DNA from: Rutidosis leptorrhynchoides
Lineage: Eukaryota; Streptophyta; Magnoliopsida; Asterales; Asteraceae
Length of the DNA stretch: 64,000 nucleotides
Assembly (NCBI RefSeq): GCF_046630445.1
Contig: NC_092341.1
Span: 218,424,501 to 218,488,500, forward strand
Direction of reading: 5' to 3'
The notes below the pieces were generated by a model that did not search any database, was not told the DNA's origin, and worked only from the letters and a program-made list of their open reading frames with translations. The translations under genes were made by a program, and so were the position numbers. The first letter of the stretch is position 1; each line of letters begins with the position of its first letter. Below are positions 62,478 through 64,000 of this stretch, piece after piece.

Positions 62478-64000
62478 ATTATTCATGGATTAAACATGCT
62501 AATATAGAACACAGTGATATCAATGAAAACGATCATACCAACTATATATCAATTCATTAATATAAAACTGCTTAATGTTCCAAAAATATCCAAATACTAA
62601 ATTACAAATGAAAAAGATCAGCAGCATAACAAAGTCCAGTATTACTAGAATGATCATCATGCTTGTTGTGTATCATGGGCTTCATGAACGGGTCAGTCAC
62701 ATTATCATTTGTATGAACCTTTAAGAATACTAATATCATTCCTCTTATTGACTTAATGAATGTAGTCAAATTTTTGAAGAATGTGCCAGATACTTTTATG
62801 TACATGTGATTCTTTCAAAAGTATATTAACACTCGAACTATCACATTACATATTATAGAAGATTAAATGTTATGTACTACTCTGAGTATAACAACAAACT
62901 TCCTTATCCAGACAGCTTTCTGAGCAGCTTCTCAGTCAACAATGTATTCTGCTTTTGTTGTAGATTGTTCAATAGTGCTCTGTCTAGATCTCTTCCAATC
63001 AACTGTCTTGCCCATCATGACAAAGAAACAACGTGACTGGATCGAGAATCATCTTGATCAGTTTGGAAACTAGAATCAGTATAAAACTTAATACTTAACT
63101 CTTCTTCCAAACCACCGTAAACTTTGAACATATCATTAGTACTCTGCAAATACTAAAGAATATTCTTAACAACAATCCAATGTATTTCACCTGGATTATG
63201 TTGACAATGACTCGTCAAACTCAAAACTAACAAAACATCGAGTATAGTACATATCATGGCATACATAATGGATCATATAGCCGAAGCATATGTGATACAT
63301 TTCATTTGTCTTATCTCATCTGATGTGATAGAACTTTTGAGACTTTCTCACGGTTATGCCCTTTTGCATTGGCAAAGCTCCATGCTTGGAGTTTTGCATG
63401 CTAAATCTCTGCAAGATAATGTATGTACTTTGATTCAAACCAATAAGCCAATTGGATCTATTGTATAGATCCTCATTCCAATAATATAAGTAGCTTCATC
63501 AAGATCCTTTATGAAAATATATTTTCCAAGTCAAGATTTGACATCTTGCAAGTTGGAATGTTATTTCTAATAAGTAATATGTCATCAACATATAAGATCA
63601 ATAAGACTACTTTGCTCCCACTAGCTCTAATGTAAACTCAGGGCTTATCTTGGTTTTGAGAAAAATTAAACACTTTGATTTTCCCATTAAACTTAAGATT
63701 CTAGCTCCTAGATGCTTGCTTTAATCCATAAATGGATTTTAGAAGCTTGCATACTTTATTAGGATGCTTAGAATTCATAAACCCTTCCGTCTGAACCATA
63801 TATACGTCCTCGCTTAGGTCGCCATTTAGGAAAGAGGTTTTGACATCCATTAGCCATATTTTATTATCATGAAAAGTAACCATGGCAATAAGTATCCTAA
63901 TTATTTTAAGGCTCGCGACTGGTGAAAAACTTTCATCATTACCTTTTGTCACCAATTGAGCTTTAAAAGTGTTTACATTACCGTCCATATCAGTCTTCCT
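62478..64000 (-). mobile_element. Copia element, right piece: RT and RNase H
   Basis: On the minus strand the RT segment at 63701-63988 (FSPVASLKIIRILIAM, LMDVKTSFLNGDLSEDVYM, KSIYGLKQASRS) is of the Tork/TAR-like Copia type. Degraded RNase H sequence lies near 62900-63100. It runs off the window edge. With 31580-33158 it forms the host element into which the Athila element inserted. Old, with many breaks. Confidence 0.82.

Overview
This is nuclear DNA from a flowering plant. It is AT-rich, has short-exon genes with GT-AG introns, and carries Ty3/Gypsy (Athila, Tat), Ty1/Copia, LINE, SINE, Helitron-like, MULE and MITE sequences plus TTTAGGG-type repeats. Remembered similarity of several repeats (the CTCCGCGAG palindromes and the Gypsy LTRs) suggests a eudicot, perhaps Asteraceae; that is inference. 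I can support only two host genes. Everything else that can be named is transposable element.

Layout. 0.3-1.3 kb: minus-strand Athila-like pol remnant. 1.5-3.8 kb: AT-rich DNA with two related inverted-repeat elements, each flanked by TA-rich DNA and each carrying telomere-like repeats. 4.4-12.4 kb: a probable Helitron body and 3' end split by a Tat-type LTR element (4930-12369, TSD AATAT). That element keeps gag and protease but shows no pol; in its place is a long intron-bearing gene on the opposite strand. 12.8-17.8 kb: ten-exon host gene for a TMEM214/DUF2359 membrane protein, with a SINE in intron 3 and a GC-AG intron. 18.9-19.4 kb: LINE 3' end. 19.6-20.2 kb: tandem MITE-like units. 20.5-26.4 kb: a whole-looking, very young Copia element (TSD ATATA). 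26.4-26.7 kb: SINE. 27.3-27.9 kb: two-exon HMGA/HMG-Y-like gene with three AT-hooks. 28.3-30.2 kb: Tourist-like MITE and a 1.4 kb MULE with 9-bp TSD.

31.6 kb to the right edge is a nest. The outermost layer is an old minus-strand Copia element (about 31580-33158 and 62478-64000). It was split by a 29 kb Athila-type element (33164-62477, TSD ATTAT, tRNA-Asp-type primer site). That element was in turn split by a 12.5 kb Gypsy-type element with 3.6 kb LTRs (40117-52576, TSD CTTTA, tRNA-iMet-type primer site). Inside the innermost one lies a probable solo LTR (about 44162-44776).

The two host genes are probably unrelated in function: an ER-type membrane protein and a chromatin AT-hook protein. 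They sit in a roughly 15 kb gene island between retroelement blocks. The observations most worth following are the telomere-repeat-bearing elements in TA repeats, the antisense spliced gene in the gag-only Tat element, the paired GC palindromes in the Athila element, and its extra zinc-knuckle ORF after integrase.
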